Of a stretch of 6,463 nucleotides of DNA, positions 1 through 5,842 are shown one piece after another. The notes below the pieces were generated by a model. That model was not told the DNA's origin and ran no database searches. It worked only from the letters and a program-made list of their open reading frames with translations. Positions within the stretch are counted from its first letter, which is position 1; the number at the start of each line of letters is the position of its first letter. The position numbers and the translations under genes are program-made. This stretch comes from Oligoflexia bacterium (GTDB lineage Bacteria; Bdellovibrionota; UBA1018; CAIMNF01): NCBI GenBank assembly GCA_903858975.1, contig CAIOKW010000124.1:1-6463 (forward strand), written 5' to 3'.

Positions 1-1
1 A

Positions 2-718
2 TTCCTTTTTGACCTCCAAGAGAAAGATTTTAAAGTAGAGGGTGGGGTCTGAGTCCTTACGGGTTTGAATATCAATTGAGGTCAGCGGCTGGATCGCTTT
101 GATCTTTTTGATGAGACCCTCTTGTTCACTTGGGTTTGAAATGGCCCCCTGAACCTGAAGTGAGCCCTCCCTGCTGATCAGGCTCAATCCCGGATGTGAC
201 TTCACGAGGGATTCAAGTTGAATGCGGCTTTGTTCGTACCAGCCATCCTCAAGGGTGGTTTCATCGATGATGTTTGAGGGGAAAAGATTTTTTAAGTCCG
301 CAATCGCCCGCGCCTCGTGGATCGATCTCACCACGCCCCTCAGAATAAAATGCTTTCCCTGGTCAATCACCTCTGAGGATTCGATTTGGTTCAAGGCTCT
401 CAGAAGCTCAGGAGAGTGGGGGTGAGCCTTGCTGAGTTCGACCCGGATCAAATGAGTCCGGCTTTCAGATCCCGAAAGCTTGATAAAAAGAGTCGACAGT
501 CCCTCATGGACGGCTTTTAAGAGAAGCTGCTCGCCACCCTGGATGCGGGTGTAGCGGACCGAATCCCCACTCACCGAATATTGCTTCAGTTCTGGTAAAT
601 CCAATACCCTTTGCTCCCCCAGCTCGAGGAAGATCGGAGCTCCTTCAGTTGAGGCACCCAGGGAGGGGAAAGGGAGCGAGAAGAGGAACCCTAGGACTAG
701 AATTCGATGTAATTTCAT
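2..718 (-). CDS. CpaC/RcpA-like pilus secretin, N-terminal part (partial)
   Basis: This reading frame is open from an ATG at 718 to the left edge of the window (239 codons, no stop), so the C-terminal secretin barrel lies outside. Residues 1-22 form a signal peptide (MKLHR, hydrophobic core, SLGA cleavage region). Residues about 30-94 match the pilus-assembly/secretin N-terminal domain pattern: FLELGEQRVLDLP, then a GDSVRY strand and GLSTLFIKLSG. Two similar alpha/beta segments follow (about 105-147 and 165-212), each with an L.G or V.G strand and a helix, as in the BON-like or N1 modules of CpaC-type secretins. The visible part ends at YFKIFLLEVKKE, where the secretin core normally begins. 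The family forms the outer-membrane pore for Flp/tad pili or type II secretion. The start is firm: an in-frame TAA lies two codons upstream. No clear Shine-Dalgarno sequence is visible. The exact pilus or secretion system cannot be told from this fragment. Confidence 0.8.
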   Translation of the reverse strand, partial: MKLHRILVLGFLFSLPFPSLGASTEGAPIFLELGEQRVLDLPELKQYSVSGDSVRYTRIQGGEQLLLKAVHEGLSTLFIKLSGSESRTHLIRVELSKAHPHSPELLRALNQIESSEVIDQGKHFILRGVVRSIHEARAIADLKNLFPSNIIDETTLEDGWYEQSRIQLESLVKSHPGLSLISREGSLQVQGAISNPSEQEGLIKKIKAIQPLTSIDIQTRKDSDPTLYFKIFLLEVKKE

Positions 719-730
719 GGCTTACCGGGG

Positions 731-747
731 AGCAAGAGGGGTGCCAA
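731..747 (-). promoter_or_regulatory. sigma-54 (-24/-12) promoter for the secretin gene
   Basis: Read on the minus strand from 747 to 731 this is TTGGCACCCCTCTTGCT. It matches the RpoN consensus YTGGCAC-N5-TTGCW at every core position, with exactly 10 nt between the GG and GC dinucleotides. The usual distance from the -12 C (732) puts transcription start near 720, only about 2 nt before the secretin ATG at 718. RpoN control of pilus genes is well known, which fits the downstream gene. The match and placement are seen in the sequence; activity is inferred. Confidence 0.65.
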
Positions 748-836
748 AAGAATCCCTAAAAACAAATCAGAATTGACTTTTTCGGTCAGGAGAGGCACTA
801 AAGAAGTTCGTACAAATTTTTTATAAGGAGAATGTC

Positions 837-962
837 ATGGCATCACGTACCGGTAAAACTCGGATGGCTCGTAAAGTAAAGCAAGCTCGCAAAGGAAAAG
901 CGCGCAAACGTAAAGAGCAAAACAAAGGAACCACTCCTAAGTTCGCAATTCACAAGAAGTAA
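837..962 (+). CDS. 41-residue Lys/Arg-rich small protein, unknown function
   Basis: This short gene encodes 41 residues starting MASRTGKTRMARKVKQ and ending KFAIHKK. Roughly 40 percent of residues are Lys or Arg and there are no acidic residues except one Glu, so the protein is strongly basic and probably binds nucleic acid or the ribosome. A strong ribosome binding site, AAGGAG at 825-830, sits 6 nt before the ATG. The alternative ATG at 832 is only 1 nt from that site and opens a different 15-codon frame, so it is rejected. The stop is 29 nt before metK, which implies co-transcription. A GTTP segment followed by a short hydrophobic tail resembles the layout of small ribosome-associated proteins, but I do not recognise the family. 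No sequence similarity to ribosomal proteins THX or L36 was evident by eye. Confidence 0.75.
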   Translation: MASRTGKTRMARKVKQARKGKARKRKEQNKGTTPKFAIHKK

Positions 963-991
963 TTCAACTCTCTAAACCACAGGGAAACACT

Positions 992-2158
992 ATGGCACAC
1001 GAGACTCTCTTCACTTCTGAATCAGTGACTGAAGGACATCCGGATAAAATTGCAGATCAGGTTTCTGATGCTGTTTTGGATGCAATTCTATCTCAGGACC
1101 CTCGCGGTCGAGTGGCGTGTGAAACCTTAGTGACTACGGGTTTAGTTGTGATTGCAGGCGAAGTGACCACGAATGCTCGTGTTGATTATGCTCACGTAGC
1201 CCGTGATGCGATTCGAAGGATCGGATACGATCATTCGGATAAAGGCTTTGATGCAAACACCTGTGGCGTCATGGTGACCTTGGATCGACAGAGCCCAGAT
1301 ATTGCTCAGGGCGTGACGACTGGCCAGGGAATTCACAATCAAAAAGAACAAGGGGCCGGGGATCAGGGAATCATGTTTGGTTATGCAACCAATGAAACCC
1401 CAGAGCTCATGCCCTTAACGATTTCTCTTTCTCAGAAGCTCGCGCAGCGACTTTCTCAAGTGAGAAAAGACGGAACTCTTCCTTGGTTACGACCTGATGG
1501 GAAAACTCAGGTGACCGCGCAGTATGTGGATGGAAAACCTACTCGCGTGGATGCAGTGGTGGTTTCTACTCAGCATGCAGAATCAATTTCTCATGCTCAA
1601 ATCGTTGAATCGGTAATGGAAGAAGTCATCAAGAAGACCATCCCAGCGAATCTTCTCGATTCTAAAACAAAATACTATATCAACCCAACTGGCCGCTTCG
1701 TAATCGGTGGACCGATGGGTGATTGTGGTCTTACCGGTCGAAAAATTATTGTTGATACTTACGGCGGTCATGGTGCTCACGGTGGTGGGGCTTTCTCGGG
1801 TAAGGATCCTTCTAAGGTTGATCGTTCTGCCTGTTATATGGCTCGCTATGTGGCGAAGAACATCGTGGCGGCTGGTTTAGCTGAGCGTTGTTTGGTTCAG
1901 CTTGCGTATGCTATTGGAGTTGCTGAACCAGTGAGTGTGCATGTGAATGCATATGGAACTGAAAAGGCACCACTCTCAAAAATTGAAGATGCTGTGAAAA
2001 AGACCTTCCGATTAACTCCGGGTGGAATTATTGAGTCACTCAATCTTCTTCGACCCATTTATTCAAAGACTGCAGCCTACGGACATTTTGGAAGAAATGA
2101 GCCTGAGTTTACTTGGGAAAAAACAGACCAAGTAAATACACTGAAGTCTTACATCTAG
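992..2158 (+). CDS. metK: S-adenosylmethionine synthetase (methionine adenosyltransferase)
   Basis: MetK makes S-adenosylmethionine from methionine and ATP, releasing phosphate and pyrophosphate, in the cytosol. The 388-residue length is normal and all three repeats of the fold are present. Visible signatures are GHPDK (15-19, with the phosphate-binding His16 and metal-binding Asp18), the catalytic loop GAGDQGIMFGY (121-131), the RPDGK segment (167-171), GGPMGDCGLTGRK (239-251) and the phosphate-binding GGGAFSGKDPSKVDRSA (264-280). By alignment with the E. coli enzyme, Asp169, Lys171, Asp244, Arg250, Lys251 and Lys275 fill active-site positions. The start at 992 is supported by AGGGA 7 nt upstream and by the conserved N-terminus. 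No SAM riboswitch is seen: the gap to the preceding small gene is only 29 nt. It is the middle gene of a likely three-gene unit. Confidence 0.98.
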   Translation: MAHETLFTSESVTEGHPDKIADQVSDAVLDAILSQDPRGRVACETLVTTGLVVIAGEVTTNARVDYAHVARDAIRRIGYDHSDKGFDANTCGVMVTLDRQSPDIAQGVTTGQGIHNQKEQGAGDQGIMFGYATNETPELMPLTISLSQKLAQRLSQVRKDGTLPWLRPDGKTQVTAQYVDGKPTRVDAVVVSTQHAESISHAQIVESVMEEVIKKTIPANLLDSKTKYYINPTGRFVIGGPMGDCGLTGRKIIVDTYGGHGAHGGGAFSGKDPSKVDRSACYMARYVAKNIVAAGLAERCLVQLAYAIGVAEPVSVHVNAYGTEKAPLSKIEDAVKKTFRLTPGGIIESLNLLRPIYSKTAAYGHFGRNEPEFTWEKTDQVNTLKSYI

Positions 2159-2174
2159 TTCCTCTTAATTAACG

Positions 2175-2408
2175 ATGAGTCTTGTATTCTTTTTCCTCAA
2201 AATCTTTCCTTTCTTTGGAATTGCCTTAACGGTTTTATTCTTTGATCTCGCTCGTACTTTCAAGCGGAGAGGAAATAGGGCTTGGATGGGGATGATTTTG
2301 TTTGGTATTTTTTCGCTCGGTCTCACGGCCGCGTGGGTTTATTACCGGGGCGATAAAAATGCAGATCGCTGGTTTGGTCATCTGGTTGCTTGGCTTCATC
2401 AGCGTTGA
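2175..2408 (+). CDS. small two-helix membrane protein, unknown function
   Basis: A 77-residue protein with two predicted membrane helices, about residues 4-25 (rich in Phe and Leu) and 37-57 (WMGMILFGIF onwards). They are joined by a basic loop, RTFKRRGNR. By the positive-inside rule that loop should face the cytoplasm, leaving both ends outside; the C-terminal tail (YYRGDKNADRWFGHLVAWLHQR) may be a short amphipathic helix. The gene begins 16 nt after the metK stop on the same strand, so it is probably translated from the metK message. No good Shine-Dalgarno sequence precedes the ATG, suggesting translational coupling or weak expression. I do not recognise the family, and nothing in it points to a methionine or SAM function. 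Codon pattern and membrane topology look like a real gene rather than a chance frame. Confidence 0.7.
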   Translation: MSLVFFFLKIFPFFGIALTVLFFDLARTFKRRGNRAWMGMILFGIFSLGLTAAWVYYRGDKNADRWFGHLVAWLHQR

Positions 2409-2490
2409 TGGGTTTGTTTTTTGTCGCTCCGCTGCACGTGCTTACACAGTAAAAATTTAAAAAAACCGTAAATAATTGAATTTAAACGCG

Positions 2491-2500
2491 TTTTCAGAAA
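2491..2500. promoter_or_regulatory. distal TTTC-A-GAAA dyad (candidate operator)
   Basis: The 10-mer TTTTCAGAAA contains a perfect 9-bp dyad, TTTC-A-GAAA, centred on 2496. An identical 10-mer occurs at 2532-2541, centre to centre 41 bp away, about four helical turns. It lies about 87 bp upstream of the predicted start of transcription of the regulator gene. An operator role is inferred from the pairing and phasing; the region is AT-rich, which weakens the case. Confidence 0.35.
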
Positions 2501-2531
2501 GTCATTTTTAAGTCCCGTCAAAAATAATTTT

Positions 2532-2542
2532 TTTTCAGAAAA
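2532..2542. promoter_or_regulatory. proximal TTTTC-A-GAAAA dyad (candidate operator)
   Basis: A perfect 11-bp dyad, TTTTC-A-GAAAA, centred on 2537 and ending 4 bp before the -35 hexamer of the regulator promoter (centre about -46). It repeats the 10-mer found at 2491-2500. A protein bound here would touch RNA polymerase at the -35 region, so either activation or repression is possible. The Fis-type helix-turn-helix protein encoded just downstream is a natural candidate binder, by inference only. Confidence 0.4.
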
Positions 2543-2546
2543 GATT

Positions 2547-2576
2547 TTGACAGTGCGACAATATCTGCCTTACCCT
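2547..2576 (+). promoter_or_regulatory. sigma-70-type promoter of the AAA+/Fis regulator gene
   Basis: A perfect -35 hexamer TTGACA (2547-2552) is followed after 18 nt by TACCCT (2571-2576), which keeps the key TA and final T of a -10 box. Upstream A/T tracts could act as an UP element. Transcription would start near 2583, giving a leader of about 69 nt with a weak GAGTC/GACTC inverted repeat (2598-2602 and 2616-2620). The -10 is only a 3 of 6 match, so the call is moderate. Confidence 0.5.
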
Positions 2577-2651
2577 ATTAGTGGCTAAGAAGCCCTCGAG
2601 TCGTAAGGATGGACTGACTCTTGAAACAAGAACTCACGGAAGGAGTTACAA

Positions 2652-3584
2652 ATGTTAGAGACCCAATTCCCAATTAATTCAGACCTCATTGAAAAAGCAG
2701 CTCAAACTGAGCAAGGTGTACTTATCAGCGGTGAGAACGGAACCGGAAAAGAGCTCATTGCTCGTATCATTCACGGTCGTTCTTCACGTTCAAATGGAAA
2801 CTTTGTTGTATTGAACTGCGCACTCAGTGGCGAAGTACTAGAAGCAGAATTCCAATCTAAAATTGAAGCAGCTACGGGTGGAACAATCTTTTTTGAAGAG
2901 ATCAATGAGCTTCCACTTCACCTTCAAGCGAAATTAGTTCAGAACGCATACCCGATTCGTATGATCGCTTCTTCTGATTCAGCTCTTCAAGAGGCAGTAG
3001 CGGAAAAACTTTTCCGTTCTGACCTTTATGCAAAAATTTCTTACGTGGCAGTGAGCATTCCTGCACTTCGTAATCGTATCGAGCAGATCCCTATGCTTGT
3101 TACTGCATATATTGAAAAATATAATAAACTAACAGGTTCTAGCGTGAACTCTACTCCAAGTGCTGAAGCACTGGATGCTTTGACTAGCTACGGCTGGCCT
3201 GGCAACATTCGCGAGCTTGAGCACGTGATTGAAAGAATTGTGATCATGAAAGGTCAAGGCACTGTGGATGGAGCGGATCTTCCTGCGAAGATTTCTCAAA
3301 CTACACAAGCTGCTCAAAACGGAACAGGCGCAAATGCAGACTTAGATTTCCCACGCATGTTTTTGTCTGACAAAGGTGTTGATTTGAAAGCAGTTGTAAC
3401 TGCATTTGAAAATCACCTTGTTGATCAGGCACTCGCTCGCACGAGTGGAAACAAGAATCGTGCTTCAATGCTTCTTGGTTTGAACCGCACGACTTTGGTT
3501 GAGAAGCTTCGTAAGCGTGGAATGATTACTCCACTTAAGGCGAATAGCGATTTCCGTGGTTCAATGAACGGAATGAACGAGTAA
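2652..3584 (+). CDS. divergent AAA+ enhancer-binding-like regulator with Fis-type HTH, lacking GAFTGA
   Basis: A 310-residue protein built as an AAA+ domain (about 10-215), a linker and a Fis-type helix-turn-helix (about 244-292), with no receiver, PAS or GAF domain in front. Walker A is GENGTGKE (27-34, Lys33); the switch Asn is Asn55; sensor II is YGWPGNIRELE (180-190). The DNA-binding end, GNKNRASMLLGLNRTTLVEKLRKRG, resembles the FleQ type (RTTLVEKMRKYGM). Compared with NtrC and PspF, about 16 residues including the GAFTGA loop are missing between Asn55 and Gly76, and about 15 residues of the pre-sensor-1 loop are missing after residue 95. Walker B reads FFEE (Glu82 in place of Asp), sensor I is ASSD instead of AATN, and the second arginine-finger position is Lys128. 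The start is fixed by GGAAGGAG 6 nt upstream. It should bind DNA and perhaps ATP, but sigma-54 activation is unlikely. Its target genes are unknown. Confidence 0.9.
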   Translation: MLETQFPINSDLIEKAAQTEQGVLISGENGTGKELIARIIHGRSSRSNGNFVVLNCALSGEVLEAEFQSKIEAATGGTIFFEEINELPLHLQAKLVQNAYPIRMIASSDSALQEAVAEKLFRSDLYAKISYVAVSIPALRNRIEQIPMLVTAYIEKYNKLTGSSVNSTPSAEALDALTSYGWPGNIRELEHVIERIVIMKGQGTVDGADLPAKISQTTQAAQNGTGANADLDFPRMFLSDKGVDLKAVVTAFENHLVDQALARTSGNKNRASMLLGLNRTTLVEKLRKRGMITPLKANSDFRGSMNGMNE

Positions 3585-3617
3585 TAGTTCGACCATCCAA
3601 TTAGTCTCTAACATTAA

Positions 3618-3658
3618 AAAACCCCACTCAGGATTTCCAGAGTGGGGTTTTCTTTTTT
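3618..3658. terminator. bidirectional intrinsic terminator between convergent genes
   Basis: A 12-bp perfect stem (3618-3629 AAAACCCCACTC with 3640-3651 GAGTGGGGTTTT) closes a 10-nt loop and is followed on the plus strand by a T-rich run to 3658. It lies 33 nt after the regulator stop. Read on the minus strand, the same stem is followed by a run of T from the A tract at 3616-3621, so it can also end the convergent gene whose stop is at 3687. Confidence 0.93.
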
Positions 3659-3686
3659 GATTCAAAGGGGGGGATTGGATTTTGAA

Positions 3687-4118
3687 TCAAAGTGATAAAA
3701 ATTGTGTTGGGCGGGCAGGGCTTCCAGTGAATGAGGCTTCGGTTACGGCATTATTGTTTAAAAAAGTGATACTGCTGCTGTTGTTTTGATTTGTGGAGAT
3801 TTCGAGGCGGAGCTGTTCGTGCGTGGCTACGAAATGAGTAGGGTGTGCAGCAGTTCCTTGGACCTGGTTCAGAGTAAATTGAAGCCAGCGATTAGTTTCG
3901 ATACACATGTGGTTCGGACTGCATATTGCTGAAACTGGAACTCGAATGATCTTTCTCTGTGTATCAATCAAGATGCTCTTTTGGGGGAGTGAAGCGAGTG
4001 GGTTGCTTGGGTTCATTTGGACGAGAGGCTGAGAAACAAACACTTCATATTGAGCAGCGAAACTTGGGCTTGCGATGAAGAGAGCTAGGGTCATTAGTGT
4101 TTTAAGTGAATTTCTCAT
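3687..4118 (-). CDS. secreted (periplasmic or exported) protein, unknown function
   Basis: A 143-residue protein with a clear Sec signal peptide: MRNSLK, a hydrophobic core (TLMTLALFIA) and a cleavage site likely after Ala21 (SPSFA, then AQYEV). The mature part is about 122 residues, appears rich in beta strands, and has two cysteines (Cys66 and Cys72, in CSPNHMC) that could form a disulfide outside the cytoplasm. There is no lipobox. The C-terminal part is rich in Asn, Ser and Thr. I do not recognise a family. It lies downstream of mlaD on the same strand, separated by 141 nt, so it may be read with the Mla operon or from its own promoter. A GAGG ribosome binding site sits 7 nt before the ATG, inside a hairpin. 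The signal peptide and ribosome binding site make it a convincing gene. Confidence 0.8.
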   Translation of the reverse strand: MRNSLKTLMTLALFIASPSFAAQYEVFVSQPLVQMNPSNPLASLPQKSILIDTQRKIIRVPVSAICSPNHMCIETNRWLQFTLNQVQGTAAHPTHFVATHEQLRLEISTNQNNSSSITFLNNNAVTEASFTGSPARPTQFLSL

Positions 4119-4123
4119 TTTTA

Positions 4124-4145
4124 TACCTCTTTGCTGTGAGAGGTA
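4124..4145 (-). promoter_or_regulatory. hairpin hiding the ribosome binding site of the secreted protein gene
   Basis: On the minus strand TACCTCT (4145-4139) and AGAGGTA (4130-4124) form a perfect 7-bp stem around an 8-nt loop. The second arm contains the only Shine-Dalgarno sequence (AGAGG) for the ATG at 4118. The folded message would therefore mask the site. Whether this is a true control element or chance is not known. Confidence 0.45.
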
Positions 4146-4200
4146 CTTCTAACTGAGTTCTGGCAGTAATATAAATTATTCGTTTTTAAGATGACCTATT

Positions 4201-4229
4201 AGTATAAATTCTCACATCTAGAGTGAAGA
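4201..4229 (-). promoter_or_regulatory. possible promoter for the secreted protein gene
   Basis: On the minus strand, TATACT (4206-4201) is a 5 of 6 match to the -10 consensus. At 17 nt upstream is TCTTCA (4229-4224), a poor -35. Transcription would start near 4194, leaving a leader of about 75 nt that contains the hairpin over the ribosome binding site. No convincing terminator for mlaD was found in the same gap, so read-through is also possible. Confidence 0.35.
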
Positions 4230-4259
4230 GAAGAGAGGTGAGTCTCAAGATTCTGAAAT

Positions 4260-5081
4260 CTAAGGGCTTTCTTGGTTTGAGCCTGCCTTTTCCTTATTGT
4301 CTTTGATGGTTTGGCGAATGAGGTTTCTCATGATTCGATTCCGGTTTACCTGACCTACGAGGGCTTTTGCATCATCGTAGAGGCCTGGATCGTTGATAAA
4401 TGCTCCCATGGATCCCTGTCCTTGATCTATTTTTTCGAGAATCGAGTTTAGGTGTCCAATGGTTGATTTCAATTTCATTTGGCTGAGCTCTTCATTGATC
4501 TTGCTTGAAACTTCCCCGAGGTTCTTGCTCGTAATAGAAAGGCCTTGGAAGAATTGATCAGCGCGGTTTCCTTTGTTAAAGGCGCTTAAGATGTGCTCAA
4601 AGCTTTCTGCAGTTTCGCTCAGCTTATGAACAAGTTGATCGCTTGATGTAATGATTTGCGAGAGGTCTTTGTTAACGCCTTGGGGAACTTCGCCATTGTT
4701 TTCAATTTCAGGTTGGGTTGGATCTCCAGGAATGAGGGAAAGATACTTATCACCCAAGACGCCTTGGGTAACGACCTCTACTGCCGAATCATGACGAATA
4801 TAGTTTGCGTAGTCTTTTTCAACGCTGAATTCAACTTTCATGTCTCGAGACTTTGAATCAAATGAGAGTTTGGTTACGGAACCAATTTGAAGTCCTCCGA
4901 GAGTTACTTTTGCGCCATGGACGAGTCCGTCGATTTTTTGGAAGTGGGAAGTGTAGTGATTCACAGATGTGAAGATACTTTGTTTCCCGCCCAGGACAAT
5001 AATTGAGATCATCGTGAGTCCAAGGCCGACCAGGACAAATGCGCCTACGCGTGATTCAATCTTTTTTTCATCAGCTTTCAT
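4260..5081 (-). CDS. mlaD: MlaD-like MCE-domain lipid transport protein
   Basis: MlaD is the periplasmic substrate-binding ring of the Mla-type ABC transporter, anchored in the inner membrane, which passes phospholipids between the membranes. The 273-residue protein has one N-terminal membrane helix (about 12-31) and an MCE domain (about 42-118) with the typical start FQKIDGLVHGAKVTLGGLQIG and end GVLGDKYLSLIPG. A long helical, coiled-coil-like stretch (about 138-220) follows, then GSMGAFINDPGLYDD (223-237), a motif common in longer MCE proteins. It is longer than E. coli MlaD (about 180 residues) because of this C-terminal part. Its ATG overlaps the mlaF stop in an ATGA junction, a sign of translational coupling; AGGAG lies 10 nt upstream. 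The tail is hydrophilic. The family call is firm; the transported lipid and direction are not visible. Confidence 0.93.
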   Translation of the reverse strand: MKADEKKIESRVGAFVLVGLGLTMISIIVLGGKQSIFTSVNHYTSHFQKIDGLVHGAKVTLGGLQIGSVTKLSFDSKSRDMKVEFSVEKDYANYIRHDSAVEVVTQGVLGDKYLSLIPGDPTQPEIENNGEVPQGVNKDLSQIITSSDQLVHKLSETAESFEHILSAFNKGNRADQFFQGLSITSKNLGEVSSKINEELSQMKLKSTIGHLNSILEKIDQGQGSMGAFINDPGLYDDAKALVGQVNRNRIMRNLIRQTIKDNKEKAGSNQESP

Positions 5082-5833
5082 CGAATGTGAGCTCCTGTCG
5101 TGAAGGATTTTACGAGAACGTTATTAGATTTTTTCATTTCATCAACACTCATGACGAGTTCGATTTTTCCTTGGTTTAAAATTGCAATGCGGTCACAGAT
5201 CTCAAACGCGGCAGGAATGTCGTGGGTCACGAAAATTCCGGTCATCCCTTTTTTCTTAAATGCGAGGATGTTTTGAAGGAGTCGTCCGGTATTAACGGGG
5301 TCAAGTCCTGCGGTGGGTTCATCAAAAAGGACAACCTTTGGTTGCATGATAATCGCTCGCGCAAAGCCGGCGCGCTTTTGCATACCGCCTGAAAGCTCGC
5401 TCGGGAGAAGTAGGTTAGAGCCGCGCATATCAATCATCTCGAGCATTTGGTCAACGCGAGCATGAATCTCTGATTCACTCAGTTTCGTGTGGGCTCTGAG
5501 AGGATACGCGAGATTCTCTTCGACGGTGAGAGAGTCAAATAGAGCGCCATTTTGAAATACATAGCTAATTTCCGTCCGGTATTTAAACAGCTCTCGTTCA
5601 GAAAGAAGGGCCAAATCAATTCCCTCGAACAAGATTTCCCCTTGATCGGGATGTTCAAGGCCAATGATGGATCTTAAAATCACGCTTTTACCACTACCCG
5701 AACCACCGAAGAGACCCAGAATCTCACCCTCGTGGAGGTCAAAGCTCACTCCACGGTGAACTACTTTTTCGCCAAAGGATTTATGGAGGTTTTTCACTTG
5801 AAGGACAATCGGTGTGTTGGGTTCCGTATTCAT
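5078..5833 (-). CDS. mlaF: MlaF-like ABC transporter ATPase
   Basis: MlaF is the cytoplasmic ATPase that powers the MlaE permease and MlaD ring. The 251-residue protein carries every ABC motif: Walker A GGSGSGKS (43-50), Q-loop Gln94 in VFQNGALFDSLTVEEN, signature LSGGMQKRAG (147-156), Walker B VVLFDEP (167-173), D-loop AGLDP and switch His204. The MQKR form of the signature and the GALFDSLTV sequence after the Q-loop are typical of the Mla/Ttg2A/Mkl branch rather than amino acid or sugar importers. The length is near that of E. coli MlaF (about 270). GAAGG lies 6 nt before the ATG, overlapping the end of mlaE, whose stop is 9 nt upstream. The C-terminus after residue 230 is short, so the helical extension that contacts MlaB in E. 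coli may be reduced. Confidence 0.95.
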   Translation of the reverse strand: MNTEPNTPIVLQVKNLHKSFGEKVVHRGVSFDLHEGEILGLFGGSGSGKSVILRSIIGLEHPDQGEILFEGIDLALLSERELFKYRTEISYVFQNGALFDSLTVEENLAYPLRAHTKLSESEIHARVDQMLEMIDMRGSNLLLPSELSGGMQKRAGFARAIIMQPKVVLFDEPTAGLDPVNTGRLLQNILAFKKKGMTGIFVTHDIPAAFEICDRIAILNQGKIELVMSVDEMKKSNNVLVKSFTTGAHIR

Positions 5834-5842
5834 GATATGCCT

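Noticed and set aside
222..425. A 67-codon plus-strand frame
   Set aside because: It is antisense to the secretin fragment, whose signal peptide and domain pattern are convincing.
773..801. Sigma-70 promoter for the small basic protein (TTGACT at 773-778)
   Set aside because: No acceptable -10 box is found at 16-18 nt spacing; CACTAA at 796-801 matches only two positions. The true promoter of the metK operon was not located.
832..834. Alternative ATG for the small basic protein
   Set aside because: It is 1 nt from the ribosome binding site and its frame ends after 15 codons.
719..836. A SAM riboswitch or other leader RNA ahead of the metK operon
   Set aside because: Only 118 nt are available, shared with a divergent promoter, and no SAM-riboswitch-like paired core was recognised.
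2409..2460. Terminator after the metK operon, near the GCACGTGC palindrome at 2434-2441
   Set aside because: The palindrome has no loop and no T tract follows, so it is not a normal intrinsic terminator.
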